Position numbers and translations under genes: made by a program
In this document: one piece after another, positions 9,175 to 19,134 of the stretch
Layout: every line of letters starts with the position of its first letter
Position numbering within the stretch: position 1 is the first letter of the stretch
The notes under the pieces: generated by a model
Told to the model about the DNA's origin: nothing
Database searches by the model: none
The model's input: only the letters and a program-made list of their open reading frames with translations
Source: Campylobacter fetus subsp. testudinum 03-427
Lineage (GTDB): Bacteria; Campylobacterota; Campylobacteria; Campylobacterales; Campylobacteraceae
NCBI GenBank assembly: GCA_000495505.1
Contig: CP006833.1
Coordinates: 1,178,001-1,242,000 of the forward strand
Direction: 5' to 3'
DNA length: 64,000 bases

Positions 9175-10929
9175 ATGCGGAGTCATTATTGCACCGACCT
9201 TAGCAGCAACGATATAGGTAAAAAAGTCCAGCTTTGCGGCTGGGTAAATTCATACCGCGATCACGGCGGTGTCATTTTTATAGATTTAAGAGATAGAACC
9301 GGACTAATCCAGCTTGTATGCGATCCAAAAGATAGCAAATCAGCCCACGATATAGGATCAAAAGTAAGAGACGAATACGTTTTAAAAGCCACAGGAACCA
9401 TAAGAGCAAGAGGCGAGGGACTTACAAATCCAAAGCTAAAAACCGGCGAGATAGAAGTTGTAGTCGATGAGTTAATCATAGAAAACGAGAGCGCTGTGCT
9501 TCCATTTGTTATCGGAGATAATAACGTCGGCGAAGATATTCGCTTGAAATACCGCTTTTTAGACCTTAGAAATACTGAAAGTTTTGATAAATTTAAACTG
9601 CGCTCAAAAGCTTCTATAGCGTGCAGAAACTCTCTTGATAGACTAGGATTTTTAGAAGTTGAAACTCCTATTTTAACTCGCGCTACTCCTGAAGGAGCAA
9701 GGGATTATCTAGTACCGAGCCGCGTACATCCAGGAAGTTTTTACGCACTTCCGCAAAGTCCGCAGCTTTTCAAACAGCTTTTGATGTGTGGCGGATTTGA
9801 TAAATACTTTCAAATAGCACGTTGCTTTAGAGATGAAGATCTAAGAGCAGATCGCCAACCAGAATTTACTCAGATCGACGTCGAGATGAGCTTTTGCTCA
9901 CAAGAAGACGTGATAAAAGTCGGCGAAGAGGTTCTAAAAGATATATTTGCTGCTTGCGGACACGATATCGTAACTCCGTTTAGAAGAATGGAGTATAAAG
10001 ACGCTATGGAGACTTACGGTAGCGATAAACCAGACTTGAGATTTGATCTGCCTATGGTTGATGTTATAGATATATTTGCAAAATCAAATAACGAAATTTT
10101 CAGTACTCCTGCACAAAATTCAAAGAAAAACCGCGCAAAAGCTATAAAAGTTCCAGGCGGAGATAATATCTTTAGCAAACGCCAAATGCAACGTTTTGAA
10201 GAATTCGTGCGTAAATTTGGAGCAAAAGGACTAGCTTTTATACAAGTTAAAGAAGACGGACTAAAAGGACCTTTGGTAAAATTCTTTGAGCAAGAACAAG
10301 TAGATGAGCTCATCAAAAGATGTGATCTTAAAACTGGAGACGTTGTATTTTTTGGTATCGGAGATAAAAAAACCGTGCTTGATTATATGGGAAGATTTAG
10401 AATTTTTCTTGCAAACGAGCTTGGCATCATAGATGAGAACAAACTTGAGTTTTTATGGGTAGTAAATTTCCCTATGTTTGAACAAAACGACGACGGTAGC
10501 TACTCTGCGATGCACCATCCATTTACTATGCCAAATAATCCAGATGAAGAAGACCTTGAAGATATAACAAGTATAGCTTATGACGTCGTACTAAATGGAG
10601 TAGAACTTGGTGGTGGAAGTATCAGAATTCACAAAAACGATATCCAACAAAAAGTATTTAAACTACTAAAAATAGATGAAGCAGAGCAAAGAGAAAAATT
10701 CGGATTTTTACTTGACGCTCTTAGTTTTGGTGCGCCTCCACACGGTGGATTTGCCATAGGTCTTGATAGGCTTATTATGCTTGTCACCAAATCAGCCAGC
10801 ATAAGAGATGTCATAGCATTTCCTAAAACTCAACGTGCAAGTTGTCTTATGACAAAAGCACCTAGCGATGTCTCAAACGAGCAATTAAGAGAGCTAGGGT
10901 TAAGACTTAACCAGAAGGAAGTTAAATGA
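9175..10929 (+). CDS. aspS: Aspartyl-tRNA synthetase
   Basis: Class II synthetase that charges tRNA-Asp. The 584 residues contain the N-terminal OB-fold anticodon-binding domain (about 1-105), motif 2 ([14 protein letters not shown], near 220), the bacterial GAD insertion in the middle, and motif 3 (GLDRLIML, near 530). In epsilonproteobacteria without AsnRS this enzyme is usually non-discriminating and also makes Asp-tRNA-Asn for GatCAB; whether that holds here cannot be seen. Its start is supported by the AAGAAAGGA site seven bases upstream. adk overlaps its end by four bases. Confidence 0.96.
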   Translation: MRSHYCTDLSSNDIGKKVQLCGWVNSYRDHGGVIFIDLRDRTGLIQLVCDPKDSKSAHDIGSKVRDEYVLKATGTIRARGEGLTNPKLKTGEIEVVVDELIIENESAVLPFVIGDNNVGEDIRLKYRFLDLRNTESFDKFKLRSKASIACRNSLDRLGFLEVETPILTRATPEGARDYLVPSRVHPGSFYALPQSPQLFKQLLMCGGFDKYFQIARCFRDEDLRADRQPEFTQIDVEMSFCSQEDVIKVGEEVLKDIFAACGHDIVTPFRRMEYKDAMETYGSDKPDLRFDLPMVDVIDIFAKSNNEIFSTPAQNSKKNRAKAIKVPGGDNIFSKRQMQRFEEFVRKFGAKGLAFIQVKEDGLKGPLVKFFEQEQVDELIKRCDLKTGDVVFFGIGDKKTVLDYMGRFRIFLANELGIIDENKLEFLWVVNFPMFEQNDDGSYSAMHHPFTMPNNPDEEDLEDITSIAYDVVLNGVELGGGSIRIHKNDIQQKVFKLLKIDEAEQREKFGFLLDALSFGAPPHGGFAIGLDRLIMLVTKSASIRDVIAFPKTQRASCLMTKAPSDVSNEQLRELGLRLNQKEVK

Positions 10930-11501
10930 AAAAACTATTTTTAATCATCGGAGCGCCCGGAAGTGGAAAAACAACTGATGCGAGTATGATAGCAGCAAAT
11001 GACGCTAAATTTGCGCATTATTCAACTGGAGATCTTTTAAGAGCTGAAGTTGCAAGCGGAAGTGAGCTAGGAAAGCTTATCGACAGCTTTATATCTAAAG
11101 GAAATTTAGTTCCTTTAGAAGTAGTTGTAAATACCATTATTTCAGCCATAAAATCAAGCGATAAAAACTATATTTTGATAGACGGATATCCAAGAAGCGA
11201 AGAGCAAATGAGAGAGCTTGATAGGGTTTTGGCTTCTCAAAGCGAAGTTATACTTGATGGCGTCATCGAAGTAGATGTAAGCGAAGAAGTAGCAAGAAAC
11301 AGAGTTTTAGATAGAGCGCGCGGAGCCGATGATAATAATGAAGTATTTAACAATAGAATGAAAGTATATCTTGACCCTATCAAAGAGATACGTGCATTTT
11401 ATAATGACAAAAAACTACTTCACAAGGTAAATGGCGAACGCACTATAGAAACGATAGTAGCGGATATGAAAAATTTAATCGAAAACTTAATCAAAGGATA
11501 A
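10926..11501 (+). CDS. adk: Adenylate kinase (short form)
   Basis: Interconverts AMP plus ATP and two ADP. At 191 residues it is the short type, with a small LID instead of the longer zinc-type LID. The P-loop is GAPGSGKTT (residues 8-16), the AMP-binding region [10 protein letters not shown] follows, then [12 protein letters not shown] and the LID arginines in [10 protein letters not shown]. The ATG overlaps the aspS stop (ATGA), and ppa starts four bases after the stop, so aspS-adk-ppa form one operon. Confidence 0.95.
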   Translation: MKKLFLIIGAPGSGKTTDASMIAANDAKFAHYSTGDLLRAEVASGSELGKLIDSFISKGNLVPLEVVVNTIISAIKSSDKNYILIDGYPRSEEQMRELDRVLASQSEVILDGVIEVDVSEEVARNRVLDRARGADDNNEVFNNRMKVYLDPIKEIRAFYNDKKLLHKVNGERTIETIVADMKNLIENLIKG

Positions 11502-11505
11502 AATA

Positions 11506-12024
11506 ATGGATATAAGCAAAATCAAATTCGGAAGCAACCCAGACAAACTAAACGCAGTTATAGAAATCCCATTTGGCTCAAATATCAAATACGAAATCGA
11601 TAAAGATAGCGGCGCCGTAGTCGTAGATAGAGTTTTATACTCAGCTATGTTCTATCCTGCAAACTACGGTTTCGTGCCAAATACTTTGGCTGATGATGGT
11701 GATCCAGCAGATATTTTAGTATTAAACGAATATCCGCTTCAAGCAGGTAGCGTGATACCTTGCCGTTTGATAGGCGTTTTAGTTATGGAAGACGAGTCTG
11801 GAATGGACGAAAAACTTTTAGCAGTTCCTGTTACTAAGATAGATCCAAGATACGCTGATATCCACTCTATAAGCGATCTTAGCGAAGCTACGCTAAATCG
11901 CATAAAAAACTTTTTTGAGACTTACAAACTACTAGAACCTGGAAAATGGGTAAAAGTAAAAGGCTTTGAAGACGCTAAAATAGCTGAAGAGATTTTAGAT
12001 AAAGCTATCAAAAACTACAAATAA
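11506..12024 (+). CDS. ppa: Inorganic pyrophosphatase
   Basis: Family I soluble pyrophosphatase that hydrolyses PPi and pulls biosynthetic reactions forward, fitting its place after a tRNA synthetase and adenylate kinase. Length is 172 residues. Active-site segments are YPANYGFVPNTL, the metal-binding DDGDPADILVL, and KIDPRYADI. The ribosome site AAAGGA is six bases before the ATG. A strong hairpin follows the stop. Confidence 0.96.
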   Translation: MDISKIKFGSNPDKLNAVIEIPFGSNIKYEIDKDSGAVVVDRVLYSAMFYPANYGFVPNTLADDGDPADILVLNEYPLQAGSVIPCRLIGVLVMEDESGMDEKLLAVPVTKIDPRYADIHSISDLSEATLNRIKNFFETYKLLEPGKWVKVKGFEDAKIAEEILDKAIKNYK

Positions 12025-12065
12025 CTAAATTTAAAACGGCGCTACTTAGCGCCTTTAAATTTAAA
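12025..12065. terminator. Bidirectional terminator between ppa and the GNAT gene
   Basis: Inverted repeat with a GC core (GGCGC / GCGCC) around a TACTTA loop, extended by AAATTTAAA on the left and TTTAAATTT on the right. It lies between two converging genes and supplies a U-rich tail in both directions. Confidence 0.8.
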
Positions 12066-12082
12066 GTTTAATCCCTTAATAA

Positions 12083-12526
12083 TTACGCTAATTTCATATA
12101 TAAAATAGGATATGGATTGCCCTGCTCGTCGCTATCAGACCTTTTATAAACACGAAAACCCATATGCTCATAAAACCCTTTGGCTAGAGGATTTTGCTCA
12201 TTTACGCAAAGTTCGTTAATGGAGTATTTGGTTATACCATAGCATACAAGCTTCTTTCCAAGACCTTTATTTTGCTTTTTTGATGCGACGAACAGCATCT
12301 CTAATTTTTGATTTTCTATCCCTATAAATGCTGCGATATCTCCTTTTTCATCTTCTAAAACAATCAAATTTGAAACACCAAGCAGTGCTTGCGGGACGTA
12401 TCTTTTTATATTTTTTATTTCTAAATCAGATAAAAAAAGATGAGTTTTTCTAAGTGAATCTTCCCAAACATTTACAAGGCGTTCTATCAAAACTGGATTT
12501 CTATCTTTTATTTCTACTATTTTCAT
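12083..12526 (-). CDS. GNAT family N-acetyltransferase
   Basis: Acetyl-CoA dependent acetyltransferase of 147 residues; substrate unknown. The acetyl-CoA-binding motif A is visible as MLFVASKKQNKGLGKKLV (about residues 75-92), followed by the YEHMGF segment typical of the C-terminal GNAT strand-helix. The N-terminal half (VNVWEDSLRKTHLFLS) resembles the YjaB-like branch. It converges on ppa and lies 44 bases downstream of a minus-strand hypothetical gene, so the two may be co-transcribed. Confidence 0.85.
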   Translation of the reverse strand: MKIVEIKDRNPVLIERLVNVWEDSLRKTHLFLSDLEIKNIKRYVPQALLGVSNLIVLEDEKGDIAAFIGIENQKLEMLFVASKKQNKGLGKKLVCYGITKYSINELCVNEQNPLAKGFYEHMGFRVYKRSDSDEQGNPYPILYMKLA

Positions 12527-12570
12527 TTATTTTTTACTTTTATCAAATTTGATGATTTGCAACTACAAAT

Positions 12571-13104
12571 TTAGTCGTTCATATCTTCAAAATCATCATA
12601 GTTTATCTCCAGTTCATTGTTTTCATACTGTTTTAAAACTATGTTCTCAACCTTTTGTTTCAATACGGAAAAATTTTCAAAATCATTATTTCTTATCTCA
12701 TCGATCAAAATCAAACATAAATCATCGTCCAAATTCAAAGATAAAAACTTAAGAGCGCCACTTATGTTAGTATTTTTTGTGATACTGTGCTCTATAAACT
12801 GCACTGCGCGTAATATCTCACCGCTTATAGTATTTGCTTGACCCATATAAGGAAGCAGACTTTTGTACATCTGCTCTTTTATATCATCCATTGTTCCGAT
12901 GAGAGGATTTTTTTCTAACACGAACTCATCTTTAAAGCGTGGCGTGATCTTATAAGTATCCACTCCGACAACTTTGTGAAATGTATCACCTCTTCTATCG
13001 CCGCACTCCCAACATCTCGAATAGCACTCTCCATCCCAGCCATTAAGCGCAAAAAATCTCCCATCTATCTCAACTACGACTATTTCTTTATCTAACCAAT
13101 GCAT
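12571..13104 (-). CDS. Hypothetical protein with a Cys cluster
   Basis: Family not recognised. I place the start at the ATG at 13102-13104 (MHWLDKE...), giving 177 residues, because AAAGGA lies seven bases before it and because an upstream in-frame ATG at 13125 would sit only two bases from the TATAAT box. The N-terminal 50 residues look like a small beta domain ending in a Cys motif, C-x3-C-x2-C, within YSRCWECGDRRGD, which could bind a metal. The rest is predicted helical and acidic, ending in EDFEDMND. The GNAT gene follows on the same strand. Confidence 0.7.
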   Translation of the reverse strand: MHWLDKEIVVVEIDGRFFALNGWDGECYSRCWECGDRRGDTFHKVVGVDTYKITPRFKDEFVLEKNPLIGTMDDIKEQMYKSLLPYMGQANTISGEILRAVQFIEHSITKNTNISGALKFLSLNLDDDLCLILIDEIRNNDFENFSVLKQKVENIVLKQYENNELEINYDDFEDMND

Positions 13105-13127
13105 AATTTTTCCTTTTTTTTGCATTA

Positions 13128-13133
13128 ATTATA
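13128..13133 (-). promoter_or_regulatory. -10 element for the Cys-cluster hypothetical gene
   Basis: On the minus strand the sequence reads TATAAT preceded by a TTTTTTTTG run, about 23 bases before the chosen start codon. A transcript from here would begin near or after the alternative upstream ATG, which is why that ATG is not taken as the start. Confidence 0.65.
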
Positions 13134-13374
13134 CAAAAAAAATATAAATACAAAAGATAATTTATATCTTATTAAAAATTAAATACTAATTTTATATATT
13201 CCATTTTGGTAACAATCTAATAAATAAGATGCAAAATAAAATAGATAAATACCCTATCTATCAAAGCTAAAATATTTGAAATTTTATCTTATGAGCTGAT
13301 AAATTTAAATCCTAAAGAAAGCAAGATTAAACAAATACAAACTACTTTTTACACCCAAATTTAGGTATAAAAAT

Positions 13375-15213
13375 TTATCTAACCAAACCTTTTTTGAGTT
13401 TTCTTACTAAAAACCTTGCAGGATTTAGAGAGTTTAATATGCTATTTGTAGTGCAAATAGGACGATTTAAAGCGATATCTAGCAAAATTTCAGCTCCAAA
13501 AATAGCAGTTCCAAGCCCTCTTGAGCCATGAGCACTACTTATCAAAACATTTTCATGATGCACAGCAAATTCATTATTTTTACTATGTTTTGTCCATAGT
13601 AAAGATTTGTAAATTTTCTTGAACTCACTAGCGTTATGAACGGCGCCTACGATAGGAAATCTATCGCCGCTATATCCTCTAAATCCAACATTTGAGCCCG
13701 CTATTTTAACATCTAAACCTGCTATAAACTCAGATAAAGAATCTATATTTTTCTCATCATCAGCGGCTCTTGCTACACCACAATCATCATTTCTATCATA
13801 CGTTGCACCTACAACTTGTATGCCTCCAACATCTTTACACATATAACCGCGAGCACTAAATGCGCTATTTAAATTTAAAACTTTATTTAGATGAGTGACT
13901 TGACCTCTGACACTGCTAAGTTGCATAAATTCATCTGCAAAAACATTTTTAAACAGCTTTGTACTAGCATCACCTATGGCAAATATCACAAGAGACGAAA
14001 AAATATTTTTTGAGTTTTTAAATTTAACTACGTAACCGCCCGTGCTTTTTTCTATAGATTCAAACTCATAGCCGTATTTTATATCAAACTCACTTGCTAA
14101 ACTTATGCAAAGCTCTTTTGGCTGTATTTGAGCTGCACTTTTTATAAACGCTCTTGGATATGGATCAAAATCTTTTTCAAATTTAAAAATCTCACTATCC
14201 CAAAGAGACAATCTTGCTCTTTCTAAGTCGCTCACACCATAATCATAAACACCGCAAAAATCAGCAAATGGACTATCTGCATAAAAATGCCTAGCAAATA
14301 AAAAAGCACTCATATGCATATCTCCTAAAATAACTTTAGGTTTAGTTATAAGAGGCATCAAAATTCCAGCCAAATTTGAACTTCCATTTGTAGCAGCTTC
14401 ACTCATTTTTTCAGCTATACAAACATCAAATCCAGCCTTTTTAAATTTAAAAGCAGCCGCCAACCCAGCCACTCCTGCACCGATAATCAAAACATCACTA
14501 AATTTAGATATATTTGGCGATGCATACCACGGTTCTTTGAGTATTTTTGGACTTGAATGTTCCAAACTAGCTTCTAAAATCTCACGTTTTTTATAATGAC
14601 CTTTTAATTTTTTAATACTAAATCCATACTCTAAAAATCTATCTTGAACTATTTTAGCACTGCTAAAAGTACGTACTTTAGCTCCATCTTTGCAAAACTC
14701 ACCAAGTCTATCAAAAACTTTTTTGCTCCACATATCTGGATTTTTAGCAGGGGAAAATCCATCTAAATACCACGCATCAGCTCTAAAACTAAGCTCATCA
14801 AAAGCATCTAAAATATCACCAAAATACAAGTCTAAAGTAACTCTTTCATTTAAAAGCTTTATACGAATCAACGCACCTTCTAAGATCTCATACTGCTCTA
14901 TAAACTCATCAAAAAACGGTTTTAACATCTCAAATTTAAGATAAATTTCTCTTAATTCACTCTTTTTAAAAGGATATTTTTCCACGGCTATATAGTGAAG
15001 TTTTGCACCATTTAAACTCAGTAGTTTCAAAACAGTGCTAAAAAAATTTAATCCAGCACCAAAGCCGGCCTCGGCTATGATTATAAATTTAGTATTAATT
15101 TCATCTAAGACGCTGCTATAAGTATGTTCGCATTCGATCAAAGGCTCATTTGTATTAAAATATATATCATCAAATTTAGAATTATAAAGTCCATCGCCTC
15201 TAAAAGTTATCAT
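13375..15213 (-). CDS. mnmC: Bifunctional tRNA 5-methylaminomethyl-2-thiouridine synthesis protein MnmC
   Basis: Modifies U34 of certain tRNAs: the C-terminal FAD domain converts cmnm5U to nm5U, and the N-terminal methyltransferase makes mnm5U. The methyltransferase (about 1-215) shows the SAM-site segment AEAGFGAGLNF and AWYLDGFSPAKNPDMW. The oxidoreductase begins near 240 with the dinucleotide-binding VLIIGAGVAGLAAAFKF and ends with the FAD motif GFRGYSGDRFPIVGAV. At 612 residues it is slightly shorter than E. coli MnmC (about 668). It overlaps amiA by four bases on the same strand. Confidence 0.92.
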   Translation of the reverse strand: MITFRGDGLYNSKFDDIYFNTNEPLIECEHTYSSVLDEINTKFIIIAEAGFGAGLNFFSTVLKLLSLNGAKLHYIAVEKYPFKKSELREIYLKFEMLKPFFDEFIEQYEILEGALIRIKLLNERVTLDLYFGDILDAFDELSFRADAWYLDGFSPAKNPDMWSKKVFDRLGEFCKDGAKVRTFSSAKIVQDRFLEYGFSIKKLKGHYKKREILEASLEHSSPKILKEPWYASPNISKFSDVLIIGAGVAGLAAAFKFKKAGFDVCIAEKMSEAATNGSSNLAGILMPLITKPKVILGDMHMSAFLFARHFYADSPFADFCGVYDYGVSDLERARLSLWDSEIFKFEKDFDPYPRAFIKSAAQIQPKELCISLASEFDIKYGYEFESIEKSTGGYVVKFKNSKNIFSSLVIFAIGDASTKLFKNVFADEFMQLSSVRGQVTHLNKVLNLNSAFSARGYMCKDVGGIQVVGATYDRNDDCGVARAADDEKNIDSLSEFIAGLDVKIAGSNVGFRGYSGDRFPIVGAVHNASEFKKIYKSLLWTKHSKNNEFAVHHENVLISSAHGSRGLGTAIFGAEILLDIALNRPICTTNSILNSLNPARFLVRKLKKGLVR

Positions 15214-16829
15214 CTATTTTTCGCAAAATAATCATCAATTCCATTTGCGATTCCCTCGGCTAATTTATCGGCGTAAGCATCATTTGCAAGGAGTTTTCCC
15301 TCTTTTGGATGGGTGATATATCCAGTTTCTATAAGAACTGCTGGCATAAGAGCGCCAACCAAAACCCAAAAAGGAGCTTCTCTTACTCCTCCATCAGACA
15401 CGTTATAATTAGTTCGCACAGAGCTTAAAAGATTTGTTTGGATATCGATAGCAAGTTTGTTTGAGGCAATTATTTTTTCTCTATTTAAGAAATTTAAAAA
15501 GCTAATTTTAGTGAAGTAATTCATCTCATCGGTATCTGATTTATTCTCTAAATTTGCTGCTCGCATACTTCTTTCGCTTCTAGTTGGGCTAAGAAAAAAC
15601 GTTTCAATACCTTGCATTTCAGAAGCTTTTTTGCTATTTGGCGCGGCGTTAGCATGAATGGATATAAAAAGATCTGCCATCTTATCGTTTGCAAAACTAG
15701 TTCTATTTCTAAGACCTATAAATTTATCTTTATCACGCGTATAATAGACTTTGTAGCCTCTATTTTTCAAGATCTTTCCAGCCTTCAAAGCTACTTTTAA
15801 AACAACATTTTTTTCATAAAGTGTTCTTGAACCAACCGCTCCAGCGTCCTTTCCGCCATGTCCTGCATCTAAAACTATGGTTTTGTTTCTAGGTATATTT
15901 TTTATGGTATTTTTAGTTTCTATTTGAGATTTTTTATCATCTTCTTTTTTAGTATTTTTAGTCACAGCAGAGGTCTGAGTTTTGCTTTTTTGAGTAGTTT
16001 TATCGTTAGTTTTTTGAGTTTGAGATTTTACATCCAAATCAGCAGCAGGTTTTTTAGACGCATCCTCTTTTATGAAAAAAATTATACTTTTATTTTCAAA
16101 TTTAGTATTGATATTTTGTTTTTTATCACTATAAAATACAACTCTTACGGTATCTTTATCAAACTGAGCCACTCTTATATCATCAGATATTTTTTGAGTT
16201 GGTTTTTTAAATGGAGTAGTTAAAATCGCATTAATATCATAAATTCTTTTATATAGCTCTTTTGTATTTAATTCAAAAGTTTTTATCTCTTTTTCATCTA
16301 CATCTCTATTTAAACTTAAAACAAAGCTATCATCATCGCTACTAAATTTAAGTACCCTTAAAGATCTTTTTATCTCATCTTTACTCTCTTTTGAACTACT
16401 TTTTTGAACTTCGTTCTCTGTTTTTTGCTCTTTAGATTCTATTTTTTTAGTAGGAGTTTCTACTTTTGGGATAATATTTGTATTTGCAGTCTGCTTTTGA
16501 GTTTTTTTTGCTGATTCTTTAGTTTGAGCGTAGCTTATGATATCTTTATTTTCATAATTTTTAAGCTCACTTTCATAAACTTTATAATCCAACCCAAGCT
16601 TTTTTGAACCATCTACCAATCTTAAAAGAGTTTGTATTTTTAAGTCTTTATTATCGTTTAATATAGAATGTACATAAACACCTTTTAAATCATGATAAAT
16701 ACGGAGCTGTTCTTGTTTTGTCGAGCTATGGAATTTCGTATCAAACTCACCAAGCCAAGACGAAAAGTCAGCTCCAAATGCAAACACACTTAGGATAAAT
16801 AGTAAAAAAACTCTAACTATTTTCCCCAT
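15210..16829 (-). CDS. amiA: N-acetylmuramoyl-L-alanine amidase (AmiA type)
   Basis: Periplasmic zinc amidase that removes peptide stems from MurNAc and separates daughter cells. The 539 residues comprise a signal peptide (about 1-19), a helical N-terminal region, an AMIN-like beta domain (about 160-255), a long Lys/Thr/Gln-rich linker, and an Amidase_3 catalytic domain (about 316-537) with DAGHGGKDAGA (zinc His), the Glu of YEKNVVLKV, ISIHANAA and the catalytic ETGYITHP. It overlaps the nitronate monooxygenase gene by 17 nt. FtsEX and a degenerate LytM protein about 6 kb upstream in the same run are its likely activation system. Confidence 0.92.
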   Translation of the reverse strand: MGKIVRVFLLFILSVFAFGADFSSWLGEFDTKFHSSTKQEQLRIYHDLKGVYVHSILNDNKDLKIQTLLRLVDGSKKLGLDYKVYESELKNYENKDIISYAQTKESAKKTQKQTANTNIIPKVETPTKKIESKEQKTENEVQKSSSKESKDEIKRSLRVLKFSSDDDSFVLSLNRDVDEKEIKTFELNTKELYKRIYDINAILTTPFKKPTQKISDDIRVAQFDKDTVRVVFYSDKKQNINTKFENKSIIFFIKEDASKKPAADLDVKSQTQKTNDKTTQKSKTQTSAVTKNTKKEDDKKSQIETKNTIKNIPRNKTIVLDAGHGGKDAGAVGSRTLYEKNVVLKVALKAGKILKNRGYKVYYTRDKDKFIGLRNRTSFANDKMADLFISIHANAAPNSKKASEMQGIETFFLSPTRSERSMRAANLENKSDTDEMNYFTKISFLNFLNREKIIASNKLAIDIQTNLLSSVRTNYNVSDGGVREAPFWVLVGALMPAVLIETGYITHPKEGKLLANDAYADKLAEGIANGIDDYFAKNR

Positions 16830-17925
16830 ATACCAACTTTTTTATCAGATCTTTCACGCTAATTATCTCATTTAGTCTATATCCGTTTGCACCGGTAAAA
16901 AATAGTCCGGTCTCTTTCTTTCCTGAGTAAGCATCATAAAGTCTATCTGCGATACAATAACCAACTTCTTTAGCCTCTTTACCACGACAACAAGGGCTTA
17001 CGCAGTTGCTTATACACTGAATTTTAGGGCCGCTTCTTTTTTCTACAAGCTCTATTAAATTTGTTCTCACACCTCGAGCAGGATACCCAACTGGGCTTTT
17101 TATAAGTTTTATATCTTCTTTTTTAGCATTTAGTAAAACACTTTTAAAATTATCACTAGCGTCACATTCAAAAGTTCCTATAAATCTAGTTCCCATTTGC
17201 ACGCCGCTTGCTCCCAAGCTTATAGCTTTTGCTATATCTTCGTGATCCCAAATTCCACCAGCAGCCATAACTGGGATCGGTTTCCCGCTGATCTTTTCCC
17301 ATTCACTAGCTTCTTTAACTACTGGCTCTATAAGTTTTTCTAATTGAAACTCCGGATCAACGCACTGCTCATAAGTAAATCCTTGATGTCCGCCGCTAAG
17401 TGGTCCTTCTAACACGACTGCATCAGGAAGCTTTTCATATCTTAGGTGCCATCTTTTGCATATGATTTTAAGTGCTTTTGCGGAGCTTACTATAGGCACA
17501 AGAGCAACGTCTTTAAAGCCTTTTGTAAGTTCTGGTAAATTCGTAGGAAGTCCAGCGCCTGAAATTATGATATTTATCCCGTGTTCGCAAGCATCTTTTA
17601 CTATCCTAGCATAGTCGTTACTAGCACACATTATATTTGCAGCTAATGGTCTATCGCCGCATATTTTTCTAGCATTATCTATGATAGCTTTAAATCCCTC
17701 TCTTGAGTAGAAGTTTTCACTATCATAAGGTTTATTATTTATCTCTTTAGCGATATGACTTCTATGTTCATAATAACCAGTTCCTACTGAACTTATAACT
17801 CCCAATCCGCCATTTAAACTAACGTTTCCAGCAAGCTTGTCCCAGCTGATACCAAGCCCCATACCACCTTGAATAATAGGATATTTTATCTCATATTTGC
17901 CTATTTTTAAGCTTTTTAATTCCAT
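16813..17925 (-). CDS. Nitronate monooxygenase / FabK-like FMN oxidoreductase
   Basis: FMN-binding TIM barrel of the 2-nitropropane dioxygenase family. The 370 residues carry the family start PIIQGGMGLGISW, the LEGPLSGGHQG segment, MAAGGIWDHEDI and SLGASGVQMGTRFIG, which form the FMN phosphate site. A Cys-rich stretch near residue 310 (CISNCVSPCCRG) may bind a metal or cluster; I do not know a role for it. Real substrate is uncertain: the family includes alkyl-nitronate oxidation and, in FabK, enoyl-ACP reduction. It abuts tyrS at one shared base. Confidence 0.85.
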   Translation of the reverse strand: MELKSLKIGKYEIKYPIIQGGMGLGISWDKLAGNVSLNGGLGVISSVGTGYYEHRSHIAKEINNKPYDSENFYSREGFKAIIDNARKICGDRPLAANIMCASNDYARIVKDACEHGINIIISGAGLPTNLPELTKGFKDVALVPIVSSAKALKIICKRWHLRYEKLPDAVVLEGPLSGGHQGFTYEQCVDPEFQLEKLIEPVVKEASEWEKISGKPIPVMAAGGIWDHEDIAKAISLGASGVQMGTRFIGTFECDASDNFKSVLLNAKKEDIKLIKSPVGYPARGVRTNLIELVEKRSGPKIQCISNCVSPCCRGKEAKEVGYCIADRLYDAYSGKKETGLFFTGANGYRLNEIISVKDLIKKLVYGENS

Positions 17926-19133
17926 TATTTTACCTTTAATTTTGCGTACGTTTTTTTACCGACTTGCAAAATATACTCACCCTTAGCAAGTTTAAGCTGC
18001 TCATCTATCACCTTTTGTTGATTTACACTTACTGCGTTTGCTTTTATATGACGACGCGCTTCAGCGTTACTAGAACATAATGCACAACTACTAAGCGCTT
18101 CAACTATCCAAATTTCATCTCTAATTATCTCAAACTCAGGCATATCGCTCGGAAGTTCTTTTTTGGAATGAACTCTGTCGAACTCATCTTTTGCGGCAAT
18201 AGCCTCACTTATTCCGTGAAAACGACTTGTAATTTCTAAAGCCAAATCCTCTTTAGCTTTTTTTGGATGTAGTTTTGCACTGCTAACATCTGCTTTTAAA
18301 TTTGAAATATCATCTGAGCTTTTATCACTCAAAAGCTCGTACCATACCCACATAAGATCGTCACTTACACTAAGAGTTTTAGCAAAGATATCATTTGCAC
18401 TCTCTGTTACGCCTATATAATTTCCAAGACTTTTACTCATTTTATTTACGCCATCTAAACCTACAAGCAGAGGCATCATAATGATAGCTTGCTCTTTACC
18501 TATACCGTATGTTCGTCCAAGAGTGCGACCCATTAAAAGATTAAATTTCTGATCAGTTCCGCCCATTTCTATATCGCATTTCATGGCTACGCTATCATAA
18601 CCTTGTAAAAGCGGATACAAAAACTCGCTTATAGCTATAGGAGTTTCGTTTTTATAGCGTTTTGTAAAGTCGTCTCGCTCTAGCATTCTAGCTACATTAA
18701 ACGTACTTGCAAGAGAGATAAGTCCATCTGCGCCCAGTTTGCTTAACCAAGCAGAATTAAACATAACTTCAGTTTTACTCTCATCTAAAATTTTAAAAAC
18801 CTGTTCTTTATATGTTTTTGCATTTTTAGCTATAGTTTCATCATCTAACACTTTTCTAGTTGCGCTTTTACCGCTTGGATCGCCTATTTTAGCAGTAAAA
18901 TCACCTATTAAAAATTGAACTATACCACCATGTTTTTGAAGCAGTCTCATTTTGTTTAAAACTACTGTATGTCCTAAGTGAAGATCAGGAGCAGTCGGAT
19001 CAAAACCTGCTTTTATATAGAAATTTTTACCATTTTCATAATAATTTTTAATAAGGCTTTCAATACGAGAGAAATCTATTATCTCAGCGACGCCTTTTTT
19101 TATCTCTTGCATTATACTATCTATATTATTCAT
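17925..19133 (-). CDS. tyrS: Tyrosyl-tRNA synthetase
   Basis: Class I synthetase for tRNA-Tyr. I choose the ATG at 19131-19133 (MNNIDSIMQ) because AAGGAGAG lies just before it; a longer frame from 19160 would overlap spoT and lacks that site. This gives 402 residues. Class I motifs are [10 protein letters not shown] (HIGH) near residue 50 and KMSKSLGN (KMSKS) near 235. The C-terminal S4-like RNA-binding domain contains [13 protein letters not shown]. It follows spoT by one base, so spoT-tyrS-NMO-amiA-mnmC read as one continuous transcript. Confidence 0.95.
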   Translation of the reverse strand: MNNIDSIMQEIKKGVAEIIDFSRIESLIKNYYENGKNFYIKAGFDPTAPDLHLGHTVVLNKMRLLQKHGGIVQFLIGDFTAKIGDPSGKSATRKVLDDETIAKNAKTYKEQVFKILDESKTEVMFNSAWLSKLGADGLISLASTFNVARMLERDDFTKRYKNETPIAISEFLYPLLQGYDSVAMKCDIEMGGTDQKFNLLMGRTLGRTYGIGKEQAIIMMPLLVGLDGVNKMSKSLGNYIGVTESANDIFAKTLSVSDDLMWVWYELLSDKSSDDISNLKADVSSAKLHPKKAKEDLALEITSRFHGISEAIAAKDEFDRVHSKKELPSDMPEFEIIRDEIWIVEALSSCALCSSNAEARRHIKANAVSVNQQKVIDEQLKLAKGEYILQVGKKTYAKLKVK

Positions 19134-19134
19134 A

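Noticed and set aside
13126-13374. Search for an RNA gene between the Cys-cluster gene and mnmC
   Set aside because: About 250 AT-rich bases show no cloverleaf, no strong hairpin and no promoter other than the one for the Cys-cluster gene.
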